A stretch of 64,000 nucleotides of DNA from Dyadobacter sp. CY347 (GTDB taxonomy: Bacteria; Bacteroidota; Bacteroidia; Cytophagales; Spirosomataceae), in contig NZ_JAKFFT010000011.1 in the NCBI RefSeq assembly GCF_021502655.1, positions 1-64,000 of the forward strand. The letters are read 5' to 3'. The notes beneath the pieces are model-generated. The model saw only the letters and a list, made by a program, of their open reading frames with translations. It did not search any database and had not been told where the DNA came from. Shown here piece by piece: positions 19,101 to 26,616 of the stretch. Within the stretch, counting starts at the first letter, position 1. Each line of letters begins with the position of its first letter. The position numbers were made by a program, and so were the translations under genes.

Positions 19101-19335
19101 TGCTGGAACCTTTGAGAATTACACTTACCCCGGGCAGGCCAAGCCCTTTGTCATCGGCTACCTTTCCCTTGATGGAGCGATCGGCCTTGATGTCGAAAGC
19201 GGTTATTAGGTGATTTGGCATACTTTCCGCTACTGCAACACCGGTAAGGGCTGTGCCGATCAGGATCTGGCTTAATGCTATTTTCCCAAATAGCCGAAGA
19301 CAAATGCCCAGTTTTGATTGTCGAACTTCATTCAT
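16102..19335 (-). CDS. SusC/RagA-family TonB-dependent outer-membrane transporter (SusC2)
   Basis: A 1077-residue TonB-dependent transporter with the same layout as SusC1: signal region (about 1-38), carboxypeptidase-regulatory-like domain (about 53-130), TonB-box-like EEVVVVGYGT, plug (with DPLYVIDGFPVGT) and a long beta-barrel ending in KVNF. It is the first gene of its unit and would import the ligand bound by SusD2. A promoter of the shared type lies about 184 bases ahead of the ATG, again leaving a long leader. The two SusC proteins differ enough in the barrel to suggest different ligands or sizes of one ligand. Confidence 0.95.
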   Translation of the reverse strand: MNEVRQSKLGICLRLFGKIALSQILIGTALTGVAVAESMPNHLITAFDIKADRSIKGKVADDKGLGLPGVSVILKGSSTGTVTDSEGGYSLSIPETGENILVFSFVGYVPKEVTVGNQSAVDVELLVDTKALEEVVVVGYGTQRKRDITSAVSVISMEDIGEVPKSNVTRMLQGQAPGVIIKQKSGTPGQQFEVKVRGISSLGAGSDPLYVIDGFPVGTSAGQNLNPNDIETISILKDAAATAIYGARGSNGVVLITTKAAKDGKTNLNISVDYGIQNVPDSRKTKVLNGQDFAQFKREVFIGRYVLANNKQPEEADIPIDFRNPADTKYSTNWFDLILHNNAPYKDINLTLSSGKGPIKSVVSAGYYKEDGALQYTGYDRASLRTNLAGDVNKFITIGMNIAGSYSRSSLSSTDGRNAQVGLTLISDPRYPAYDEKGELIPYYNGVGDIFGFPNPLYMLKNIKRNRNIADVLASGYVELNIAKGLKFRSSLNAKINYNTYKEYVPSTIGLPVQTGTNGAPPRIATERDDSEELKNYAADQVLTYSPSLGQNHALEATLGYSAQQEVVKGLYGSGNTFPDDLAPFLGNATIRSSNSMERKWTMIAYIARLNYSFKDKYLFSATFRREGSSRFSEGHKFGNFPAASVGWRISEESFVPKASWLTDLKLRASWGLTGNNTYRVSANNNFGVAQNAGDDGNYESLSFLGVNNYIFNNTLASGKSVTRFANPELSWETSSQLDIGFDLATFDNRLVFTAEYYKKITDDMLLGYNIPAVSGFTQTLKNLGKVQNQGIELAATYRIKVGQINLRTNANITFNRNKVLAIRGQNDFILQGSQYGGYNIQQVGRPIGMIFGYRKLGIFNTQAEIDAAPLQEGAVPGAMIFADLHGAADGGPDGIVSYDTKDMTEIGNPNPKFNWAWTVGADYKRFDVSVLLMGAYKYDIYRNIEASTMNMDGVFNVLEKAKDRWRSAENPGSNPGAKNSQGGTDYFKWSRESSERYVYDGTHMWIKNVTIGYTLPKLNGILSDARIFVNAANLLLVTKYPGNNPDAGVRGGTELNNDDESYPVPRTFSAGLKVNF

Positions 19336-19696
19336 ACGCTAAGGAGTTTAAGAGTGAAAAGATGAGACGACTTGCGATACAATTGTTTTGGCGTGTTTTA
19401 AACAACAATTCCTTGGGTTTAGACATAAGTAAAAGGTTAATGGAACAAGTGGATTGAAGAGATACTCAAAGCTTCATTTATTCAATTAATGCAATAAATG
19501 ATTTGAATTGTATTAAATGCAATAGTATGCGTAATTGTCAACCATACTATCCTGTTCTGTCCGGTAACCGGAAAAATTGGATCAAGGAAACATTTTATTT
19601 AACATTCCCTTTGTTAACTTTTTTCAATAGGAGCTATATCATTTCCTGATCAATTGCTAAATTTAGGGGAGGTTATGTTCCAAAATAGTGAGGTTG
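19336..19696. other. Gap between divergent SusC2 and T9SS surface protein genes
   Basis: This gap holds the SusC2 leader, promoter copy D (19520-19561) and, on the plus strand, an AT-rich lead-in to the surface protein gene. No reading frame of interest is seen. Confidence 0.5.
19520..19561 (-). promoter_or_regulatory. Shared promoter/operator, copy D
   Basis: On the minus strand GACAGAACAGGATAGT (19546-19561) is followed after 18 bases by TACTATTG (19520-19527). It lies about 184 bases ahead of SusC2. Confidence 0.75.
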
Positions 19697-21610
19697 ATGA
19701 CAAGATATTTACGAGGTCTGGTGTGGTTTCTTCCACTGTTAGCTTTTCTTCCAACACAAGCAAATGCCGATCACATCGTCGGAGGGGAACTTTTGATGCG
19801 TCCGCTTGCAAATGCCAATGCTTTTGAAATTACACTGATTCAATATTGGGACAGGAATAATTTGCAGGAACCATCCCCAAATGGGAATGGGAACCGGGAC
19901 GAAGCTGCTGATATTTACATTTATAGAAAGCGTGACGTTCGGTTCATGCAGCAGGTTCGGGTGCGCTATTTATCTTCTGAGACCATCCAGTATCAAAATA
20001 AAGCTTGTGCAAGTTTGCGCTCATTGAGCACAGTTATCGGAACTTATAAAGGAAGTGTAACATTGCCTAACCAGGATTATAATGATCCGGAAGGTTATTA
20101 CATTGTTTGGGAAAGGTGTTGCCGTAATACGGATATCAATAACATTAAAAACCCGGGTGAGATGGGAATGGTGTTTTATCTGGAATTTCCACCCGTTACC
20201 ACCCGCAATGCTTCTCCGCAGTTTTCAGCGCCAAACGGACAATATATATGCAGCAACAGGGCATTTTCTATGAATATGTCGGCGTCGGACGACGATGGAG
20301 ATGAACTGCGCTATTCGCTGGTTACACCTTATCGGGGTTACACCACACCCAATATGATCAATGGAGACAACTCATCAAAATCGGGTTATCCGCCCGTGAC
20401 CTGGGAGAATGGGATTTCTTTGGCCAATGTGATTCCAGGCCAGCGGCCGCTGGCCATCGATAACACCGGAAAACTTACAGTCACGGCGAACAGGCTGGGT
20501 TTATATGTCTTCTCGGTTCAGGTGGAAGAATATAGAAATGGCAGGAAAATCGGCGTAATAAGAAGAGACTTTCAGCTTTTGGTGATCGACTGCAATGATG
20601 ATCAGCCGGAGCAGCCAGTGATTATGATGAATGCGGCGCCGGTTACCGAGGTCTCGTTCTGCCCTGAGCGGCCCGTCACATTGCAAACCGAGAACTCAGC
20701 CGACTGGTCATATCAATGGCAGCGCAACGGTTTGAACATTCCGGGTGCAACTGATCCTTCCATCGCGGTGAGCGATACGGGTGTTTATTCGGTTATCAAG
20801 AGCTATACACAAAAATGCTCCCGCGACACATCGTCGCTGATGGTAAATGTGTCCCTAGCTCCGCCGGTTGAAGCCATTATTTCAGCGGATAAGAATATCA
20901 TTTGCGATGGGGAAGTTTCCATTTTAGTGGCCAACGGAGGAACTGTGGCCAATGGGCAGGTGCTTTCATGGAGCCGGGATAATGCGGTGCTCAATGATAA
21001 GCAGCCCACTTTGGAGGCTAAGGATTCCGGATCTTATTCCTTGCTGATCTCCAATGAGGCAACCGGCTGCACAGGTTCCGACACGGTGCTCATCAGGAAA
21101 GAGTCGATTTCTGTAACACTTCCTGCCAGAAAGGGTGTTGTTGAAGGATCTAAGGTAACGCTGCGGCCAGCAATTAATCCTGCTGAACCAAATACATATA
21201 AATATCTCTGGTCTCCGCCGGACGGACTTGTATCTGCGAATGACGTGCGAGACGCAGTTGTGGGTCCGCTAACCGATACGCGATATACCATCATTGTCGA
21301 GTCTGAAAATGGATGTAAGGCAGAAGCATCTACGGATGTCTATGTGATCTCGAAAATGCATATCCCAACATCATTTACACCGAATGATGATGGGCATAAT
21401 GATCGGTTTGAGATATTTAATGCCAAAGATCAGATCCTTGAAATGCGCATTTACAACCGTTGGGGTGAGATTGTTTACGCGTCACAGGGCTATCAAGAGC
21501 CTTGGAACGGCAGATACAAAGATAACACACCAGTTCCGGCCGGGAGTTATCCATATACCATCAAAACCGCTGAAATGAGCTTGAATGGCACAATTATTTT
21601 GCTAAAATAA
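19697..21610 (+). CDS. Surface protein with T9SS type B (gliding-motility-associated) sorting domain
   Basis: About 637 residues. A signal peptide (to about residue 24, TQANA) is followed by a conserved N-terminal domain starting HIVGGELLM with the motif YYIVWERCCRN, then Ig-like/PKD-like modules, and a C-terminal gliding-motility-associated domain (TSFTPNDDGHNDRFEIF, IYNRWGEIVY, PAGSYPYTI). That last domain directs export by the type IX secretion system and attachment to the cell surface. I prefer the ATG at 19697 over the in-frame GTG at 19688 because it gives a normal signal peptide. It is a paralogue of the gene at 59405-61609. Its own ligand or partner is unknown. Confidence 0.88.
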   Translation: MTRYLRGLVWFLPLLAFLPTQANADHIVGGELLMRPLANANAFEITLIQYWDRNNLQEPSPNGNGNRDEAADIYIYRKRDVRFMQQVRVRYLSSETIQYQNKACASLRSLSTVIGTYKGSVTLPNQDYNDPEGYYIVWERCCRNTDINNIKNPGEMGMVFYLEFPPVTTRNASPQFSAPNGQYICSNRAFSMNMSASDDDGDELRYSLVTPYRGYTTPNMINGDNSSKSGYPPVTWENGISLANVIPGQRPLAIDNTGKLTVTANRLGLYVFSVQVEEYRNGRKIGVIRRDFQLLVIDCNDDQPEQPVIMMNAAPVTEVSFCPERPVTLQTENSADWSYQWQRNGLNIPGATDPSIAVSDTGVYSVIKSYTQKCSRDTSSLMVNVSLAPPVEAIISADKNIICDGEVSILVANGGTVANGQVLSWSRDNAVLNDKQPTLEAKDSGSYSLLISNEATGCTGSDTVLIRKESISVTLPARKGVVEGSKVTLRPAINPAEPNTYKYLWSPPDGLVSANDVRDAVVGPLTDTRYTIIVESENGCKAEASTDVYVISKMHIPTSFTPNDDGHNDRFEIFNAKDQILEMRIYNRWGEIVYASQGYQEPWNGRYKDNTPVPAGSYPYTIKTAEMSLNGTIILLK

Positions 21611-21655
21611 CAAATTACTTATTGACGGTAAATTATCTTACATTGTTAGATGATG

Positions 21656-22084
21656 TCATTTTACTTCTTCGAATGTCCCATCTGAGTAAAAAATAAGAAT
21701 TTTCTCTATTTGTCTGGTACGGGAGGAGTTGGTAGCCGCAGCAGAAGGTTTCCCATTTAAAGAGTTTTTTTCGGATCTCCCCAGCTGCCTGGCGTTTGGC
21801 TCTCGATTGTTTCGTGTAGAGCTAAGGATTTCGAGCTGTCCAAGACTTTCGGCAGCGGATGATTCCGCCGTAATAAATGGGAGCTCTTCACCATCCAGAA
21901 TCCAATTCGTACCAAGTTCAGGAAAGCGCCTCACAATCTTCTGTACGATATCCAGGCTTGGCTTGTTTCTTCCTGCAAGAATGTGGGACATGCTGGACCG
22001 TTGTATCCCGATCTCATCTGCGAATATAGAAGGCGAGATATTTTTGTCAGTCAGAATTTGCTTGATCTTATCGTTTAAATCCAT
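21656..22084 (-). CDS. XRE-family helix-turn-helix regulator
   Basis: About 142 residues when started at the ATG at 22084; the frame extends 23 codons further upstream, but those residues look non-coding and the helix-turn-helix begins right after MDLNDKIK. The HTH (about residues 5-58, with FADEIGIQRSSMSHILAGRNKP) is of the phage-repressor type. A short linker with EELPF and a low-complexity, Ser/Asn-rich region follow, ending in a small conserved tail (IEKILIFYSDGTFEEV). The gap upstream carries several TTTACAA/TTGTAAA half-sites, suggesting self-regulation. Confidence 0.85.
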   Translation of the reverse strand: MDLNDKIKQILTDKNISPSIFADEIGIQRSSMSHILAGRNKPSLDIVQKIVRRFPELGTNWILDGEELPFITAESSAAESLGQLEILSSTRNNREPNARQLGRSEKNSLNGKPSAAATNSSRTRQIEKILIFYSDGTFEEVK

Positions 22085-22095
22085 CCGGGCATATG

Positions 22096-22176
22096 GTTTA
22101 CAATGTTGCATGCAAGTTATTAAATGCAATTTGTATTTACAAATGTTAAGCAAATAATATTGTTACGTTTGTAAAC
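22096..22176 (-). promoter_or_regulatory. Candidate XRE operator cluster
   Basis: Upstream of the XRE gene the half-site TTTACAA or its complement appears four times: at about 22097-22103, as a palindrome ATTTGTA-TT-TACAAAT at 22129-22144, and as TTTGTAAAC at 22168-22176. Repeated palindromic half-sites next to a regulator gene suggest autoregulation; this is inference. Confidence 0.45.
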
Positions 22177-22273
22177 TGTTCGTTTAGCATTGTCAATTTT
22201 GGACTGTTGACATTATTAAATAGCGCTGTCAATAACTATTAGATCCCGTATTAACCTGTAAACTCAAAGAAAA

Positions 22274-22298
22274 AGGGCGCTATCTGAGATAACGCCCT
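22274..22298 (-). terminator. Terminator after dapD
   Basis: A GC-rich stem (AGGGCG / CGCCCT, one internal mismatch, then TATCT/AGATA) lies 22 bases past the dapD stop and is followed on the minus strand by a T-rich run. Confidence 0.75.
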
Positions 22299-22320
22299 CC
22301 AACAATTAGAATTTATTAAA

Positions 22321-23136
22321 CTAAACTGTCACATTGTTTTCACGCAGTGCATCATTTAATGATGTTTTAAGATCTGTGCTTGCTTTACGCTTTCCAATGA
22401 TCAATGCGCAGGGAACGTGGTATGTTCCTGCTGCGAATTCTTTTGGAAGCGTTCCAGGGATCACAACAGAATCTGCGGGAACAAAACCTTTGTATTCAAC
22501 GGGCTCAGAGCCTGTTACATCAATGATCTTCGAGCTGCCGGTAATGGTTACGCCAGCGCCAAGAACAGCTCTTTTACCAATGTGTGCCCCTTCAACCACA
22601 ATGCATCGCGAACCGATGAATGCTCCGTCCTCAATGATCACAGGAGCAGCTTGTACAGGTTCCAGTACACCGCCAATTCCTACACCCCCACTCAGATGGA
22701 CGTTCTTGCCTATCTGTGCGCAGCTTCCGACAGTTGCCCAGGTGTCAACCATTGTGCCTTCGTCGATGTACGCGCCGATGTTAACGTACGATGGCATCAG
22801 CACAACACCTTTAGATATGTATGCACCATAACGCGCAACGGCTGGCGGCACCACCCTAACGCCCAGTTTGTCGTAACCGGTCTTCAATTTCATTTTATCA
22901 TGGTATTCAAAAATGCCCACTTCACTAACGGACATCTGTTGAATAGGAAAATAAAGAATAATCGCTTTCTTCAAAGCCTCATTAACCTTCCATGAACCAT
23001 CTTCCTGCGGTTCGGCCACTCTTAACCGGCCTTTATCAACTTCCTCAATGACTTCTTTAATGTAATTCACCGAATCAGCATCCTTTAATAATTCCCTGTT
23101 GGACCAGTAAGACTCAATCTTTTCTGCAATAAACAT
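22321..23136 (-). CDS. dapD: 2,3,4,5-tetrahydropyridine-2,6-dicarboxylate N-succinyltransferase
   Basis: A 271-residue DapD, the usual length, which succinylates tetrahydrodipicolinate in the lysine/meso-diaminopimelate pathway that feeds peptidoglycan. An N-terminal helical domain (1-100) is followed by left-handed beta-helix hexapeptide repeats (about 105-230, e.g. GAYIDEGTMVDTWATVGSCAQIG and IEDGAFIGSRC split over consecutive turns) and a short C-terminal strand region. It is a cytoplasmic trimer in known members. It stands alone, with its own terminator, facing away from gap. Confidence 0.95.
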   Translation of the reverse strand: MFIAEKIESYWSNRELLKDADSVNYIKEVIEEVDKGRLRVAEPQEDGSWKVNEALKKAIILYFPIQQMSVSEVGIFEYHDKMKLKTGYDKLGVRVVPPAVARYGAYISKGVVLMPSYVNIGAYIDEGTMVDTWATVGSCAQIGKNVHLSGGVGIGGVLEPVQAAPVIIEDGAFIGSRCIVVEGAHIGKRAVLGAGVTITGSSKIIDVTGSEPVEYKGFVPADSVVIPGTLPKEFAAGTYHVPCALIIGKRKASTDLKTSLNDALRENNVTV

Positions 23137-23559
23137 GTTTAAGTAGTAGATTAGTTAAATTGTATTAAAGTACTGTATTATAGATAGTTATGGCATTACT
23201 CAACATTAAATTTCGAAAAACTGCCGTTTCGCAAAATCCTCGAATTCGCCCAGTTGGTTCTAATAGCTTACCGCATTCTCTATGAAGTAATCCTGTATTG
23301 GATATCCCACATCGTTATTTCAGCCACGACAAATATAAGGACATATATTACTTAATATAAATAGACATACAGAGAAATAAATACTATCTATATTAGTAAA
23401 TTCGACAAAATACTAACTAAAATAGCTTTTCGATCATTTTGCTAATTAGAATAGTAATCATTTTGCTTTTACAATTGAATCAGTTTTTTCAATGATTCCT
23501 TTAAATAAGGGCACATTTTTGTTAATTTCGCGTCAGTAATAAACAATCACTAGAAAGAC
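23137..23559. other. Intergenic gap between divergent dapD and gap
   Basis: This 423-bp gap has no convincing reading frame. It is AT-rich near gap, with two copies of TCATTTTGCT 24 bases apart (23434 and 23458). A -7-like TAATTTCG at 23523-23530 may belong to the gap promoter, but no matching -33 box is clear. Confidence 0.4.
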
Positions 23560-24573
23560 ATGTCAAAAGTTAAAGTTGCTATCAATGGATTTGGCCGCAT
23601 AGGCCGTCTGGTTTATCGTCAGATTTATAATATGGAAGGCATCGATATAGTTGCTATCAATGACCTTACCAGCCCAAAAGTATTGGCCCACCTGCTTAAA
23701 TATGACACTGCACAAGGCCGTTTTGACGCTGATGTGAAATCAACTGACAATTCAGTTGTTGTCAACGGCGAGAATATCGTTATATATGCACAACGTGACC
23801 CTGCTCAAATTCCCTGGGGATCGCATGATGTAGATGTTGTTCTGGAATGTACAGGTTTCTTTACCAGCCAGGAGTCTGCAAGTGCCCACATTAAAGCTGG
23901 CGCGAAAAAAGTAGTTATCTCCGCTCCTGCTACCGGCGACCTGAAAACAATCGTTTTCAACGTGAACCATGACATTCTGGACGGTTCTGAAACAATCATC
24001 AGCGGCGCTTCTTGTACAACCAACTGTCTTGCGCCAATGGCTCAGGTGTTGGAAGAGAAATTCGGCATCGTTAATGGTTTGATGACAACCATCCACGCTT
24101 ATACAAATGATCAGAACACACAAGATTCACCGCATCCAAAAGGTGATTTGAGAAGAGCCCGTGCAGCTGCACAGAACATCGTTCCGAACAGCACCGGCGC
24201 TGCAAAAGCGATCGGACTTGTTCTTCCTGCATTGAAAGGAAAACTGGATGGTTCTGCGCAACGTGTTCCAACATTGACTGGTTCATTGACTGAATTGACT
24301 GTTATTCTTGGAAAAGAAACTTCGGTTGAAGAGATCAACGCAGCAATGAAAGAGGCATCTAACGAAAGCTACGGATACACAGAAGATGAAATCGTGAGCA
24401 GCGACATTATTGGTATCAGCTACGGGTCACTTTTTGATGCAACGCAAACAAGAGTACAGAAAGTTGGTGATACACAGATCGTTAGAACGGTTGCTTGGTA
24501 CGACAATGAAATGTCATACGTATCTCAATTGGTAAGAACAGTTTACTACTTCGCAAGTTTGATCGGCAAGTAA
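23560..24573 (+). CDS. gap: Glyceraldehyde-3-phosphate dehydrogenase, type I
   Basis: A 337-residue NAD-dependent GAPDH, which converts glyceraldehyde 3-phosphate to 1,3-bisphosphoglycerate in glycolysis. The Rossmann motif INGFGRIGR is at 8-16, Asp35 fits NAD preference, the catalytic cysteine is Cys152 in SGASCTTNC and the assisting histidine is His179 in TTIHAYTNDQ. The C-terminal block WYDNEMSYV is intact. The start ATG has a purine-rich stretch (AGAAAG) just upstream. A bidirectional terminator separates it from convergent trmB. Confidence 0.97.
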   Translation: MSKVKVAINGFGRIGRLVYRQIYNMEGIDIVAINDLTSPKVLAHLLKYDTAQGRFDADVKSTDNSVVVNGENIVIYAQRDPAQIPWGSHDVDVVLECTGFFTSQESASAHIKAGAKKVVISAPATGDLKTIVFNVNHDILDGSETIISGASCTTNCLAPMAQVLEEKFGIVNGLMTTIHAYTNDQNTQDSPHPKGDLRRARAAAQNIVPNSTGAAKAIGLVLPALKGKLDGSAQRVPTLTGSLTELTVILGKETSVEEINAAMKEASNESYGYTEDEIVSSDIIGISYGSLFDATQTRVQKVGDTQIVRTVAWYDNEMSYVSQLVRTVYYFASLIGK

Positions 24574-24596
24574 TAAATTGATAAGCATAACGAAAA

Positions 24597-24626
24597 CGGC
24601 CTTTTTATCACTCGATAAAAAGGCCG
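24597..24626. terminator. Bidirectional terminator between gap and trmB
   Basis: A perfect 13-bp stem (CGGCCTTTTTATC with its complement, loop ACTC) lies midway between the two convergent stop codons. The A/T-rich arms give a T run in both directions. Confidence 0.85.
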
Positions 24627-24632
24627 CTTTGT

Positions 24633-25292
24633 TTATAAGACAACTGCTTTAATGTACTTGATTGTGTAGCCCTTTGATACAAATATGCTTTCGTAATGTG
24701 TCCTCACGCCATAATGTTCTTCATGCAGATGCGATTCGTAAAGATCAGACGTATGTTCTATAACGTTAAATCTTTCTGATTCGTTGAGTTTCTCGAGGCT
24801 GTAATCGTATAGAAAGGTGCTGTCTGTTTTTAGGTAGAACATTCCTCCCGCTTTCAAATATCTTGCATATCGGGCCAGGAATTGAGGATTGGTGAGCCTT
24901 TTGTTTTCATCCCGGTCCCGCACTTGCGGATCCGGATGGATAAGCCAAATCTCGCTGAGCTCATTGTCCTCGAAAAATTCGTCTGCATACTGAATGCCTG
25001 CCCTTAAAAACGCAACATTCGACAGATTTTGCTCGGTCGCTATAAAACTGCCGCGGGCAATGCGGTCGCCTTTGATATCCATTCCGATGAAGTTCTTTTC
25101 CGGAAATTGTTTACCTAATCCGATGGTGTATTCACCCTTTCCGCAGGCCAGTTCTACGACGACCGGTTGATCATTTTCAAAGTATATTTTGTTCCAATGC
25201 CCTTTGATCGTGGTATATAATGGTTTTCCTGCTTCAATCACATTCGCCGCCTGGGCGCTAAACTTGTAGTGCTCTAACTTTCTCCTTGTCAT
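24633..25292 (-). CDS. trmB: tRNA (guanine(46)-N7)-methyltransferase
   Basis: A 219-residue SAM-dependent methyltransferase that makes m7G46 in the variable loop of tRNAs. The SAM-binding motif ELACGKGEYTIGL and the acidic GMDIKGDR follow in order (about 63-95), and the family motif IHPDPQVRDRDENKRL (about 135-151) replaces the usual FPDPWPKKRH block, a variation also expected in Bacteroidota members. It lies 14 bases after folC and closes the tonB-like/folC/trmB unit. Confidence 0.93.
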   Translation of the reverse strand: MTRRKLEHYKFSAQAANVIEAGKPLYTTIKGHWNKIYFENDQPVVVELACGKGEYTIGLGKQFPEKNFIGMDIKGDRIARGSFIATEQNLSNVAFLRAGIQYADEFFEDNELSEIWLIHPDPQVRDRDENKRLTNPQFLARYARYLKAGGMFYLKTDSTFLYDYSLEKLNESERFNVIEHTSDLYESHLHEEHYGVRTHYESIFVSKGYTIKYIKAVVL

Positions 25293-25306
25293 TCTATCAA
25301 TATCAA

Positions 25307-26608
25307 TTACAAATCATTAATGTCTGCAACTACGAATGTGCTTCCGCCCACATATATTGTATCGTGGGAATCGGATTCACTAATTGCAGCTGCCAGTGCA
25401 TCATTTACATTTAAAAAAGCCCTTCCTTCAAGACCATACGAGCTTGCTAGCGTGACCAGCTCATTCGCATCAAGGGCACGCATATTCGACGGCTGACAGA
25501 AATAAAACACGCCATCCGAGGGAAATAATTGCAGCATGGACGAAATGTCCTTATCCCCAACAAAACCGACAACAAAGCGCTGAACCTCGGTTGCAATGCT
25601 TTCAAATTGTTCCAGCGCGGATGCCAGGCCGGCCGTGTTGTGGCCTGTATCGCAATAAACATCCGGATTTTCCCCTAGCTTTTGCCAGCGGCCTTTCAGT
25701 CCCGTTATTTTGGTGACCGATGAAAGTGCCTCACGCACATGGGCATCTGGGAGCGCCCAACCCTGTTTCCTCAATGTCTCAATTGCCGCAATTACGCCCC
25801 CGATATTCTTCAACTGATAAGAACCGGTAAGGTCTAAACGCAGGCCTTCTATTGTCTTTCTAAGCGTTTCTTTTTCAACTACATCAACTTCCATCAAACC
25901 ATACCTAAGCCCTTTTTTTTCTACATTATAGATCTCTGATGCATACAAAATCGGCGCATCAACCTTTTGGGCTGTACCGGAAAGCACATTACTGATGGCA
26001 TCGGATTGCTTTTCACTGACTATAACAGGGATGGTAGGCTTGATTATCCCTGCTTTTTCGGATGCGATCTCCTCTAATGTCTCACCGAGATACTGCGTAT
26101 GATCCAGGCTGATATTGGTGATTACGGACAATGCCGGAGTGATAATGTTGGTTGAATCCATACGGCCGCCCATTCCAACTTCAATCACTGCAACTTCCAC
26201 AGACATTTTGGAAAAATAAGAAAAAGCCATGGCAACCGTCGCTTCGAAGAATGAAGGAGATAACCTTTCAATGTTAGATTTATTTTCACTGATAAAATCA
26301 ATGATAAAATCCTCAGTGACAAGTTGACCATTTACCCGTATTCTCTCCCTGAAATCCTTTAAGTGAGGCGAAGTGTATAGCCCAACCTTATAACCTGCCT
26401 GCTGCAACACCGCAGCTAACATGTGAGAAGTGCTTCCTTTGCCGTTTGTTCCGGCAATGTGAAGGGTTGTATAATGAAGTTGGGGATCGCCCAAAGACTT
26501 ACAAAGCTCCTGGGTAGTATGAAGGCCCGGCTTAAAAGCACGGGCCCCAATATTCTGAAAAACCGGCAGGCGGCTATACAGATAATCCAATGTTTCCTGG
26601 TAATTCAT
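25307..26608 (-). CDS. folC: Bifunctional folylpolyglutamate synthase/dihydrofolate synthase
   Basis: A 433-residue Mur-ligase-family enzyme that adds glutamate to dihydropteroate/folates. The P-loop HIAGTNGKGSTSHML (about 52-66), the metal-binding region VIEVGMGGRMDSTN and the later block SLDHTQYLGETLEEIASEKAGI are intact; the C-terminal domain carries CDTGHNTAGL. The length is normal. It follows the TonB-like gene by 8 bases, which fits one operon. Confidence 0.95.
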   Translation of the reverse strand: MNYQETLDYLYSRLPVFQNIGARAFKPGLHTTQELCKSLGDPQLHYTTLHIAGTNGKGSTSHMLAAVLQQAGYKVGLYTSPHLKDFRERIRVNGQLVTEDFIIDFISENKSNIERLSPSFFEATVAMAFSYFSKMSVEVAVIEVGMGGRMDSTNIITPALSVITNISLDHTQYLGETLEEIASEKAGIIKPTIPVIVSEKQSDAISNVLSGTAQKVDAPILYASEIYNVEKKGLRYGLMEVDVVEKETLRKTIEGLRLDLTGSYQLKNIGGVIAAIETLRKQGWALPDAHVREALSSVTKITGLKGRWQKLGENPDVYCDTGHNTAGLASALEQFESIATEVQRFVVGFVGDKDISSMLQLFPSDGVFYFCQPSNMRALDANELVTLASSYGLEGRAFLNVNDALAAAISESDSHDTIYVGGSTFVVADINDL

Positions 26609-26616
26609 TCTAAAAA

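Noticed and set aside
21656..22084. XRE protein as the regulator of the SusCD/cytochrome locus
   Set aside because: Its candidate operator half-sites (TTTACAA) do not resemble GACAGARCAGGATAGT, and a T9SS gene on the other strand separates it from the locus.
22163..22171. TACGTTTG on the plus strand as a promoter
   Set aside because: No plus-strand gene follows; the match lies within the XRE half-site cluster and is probably chance.
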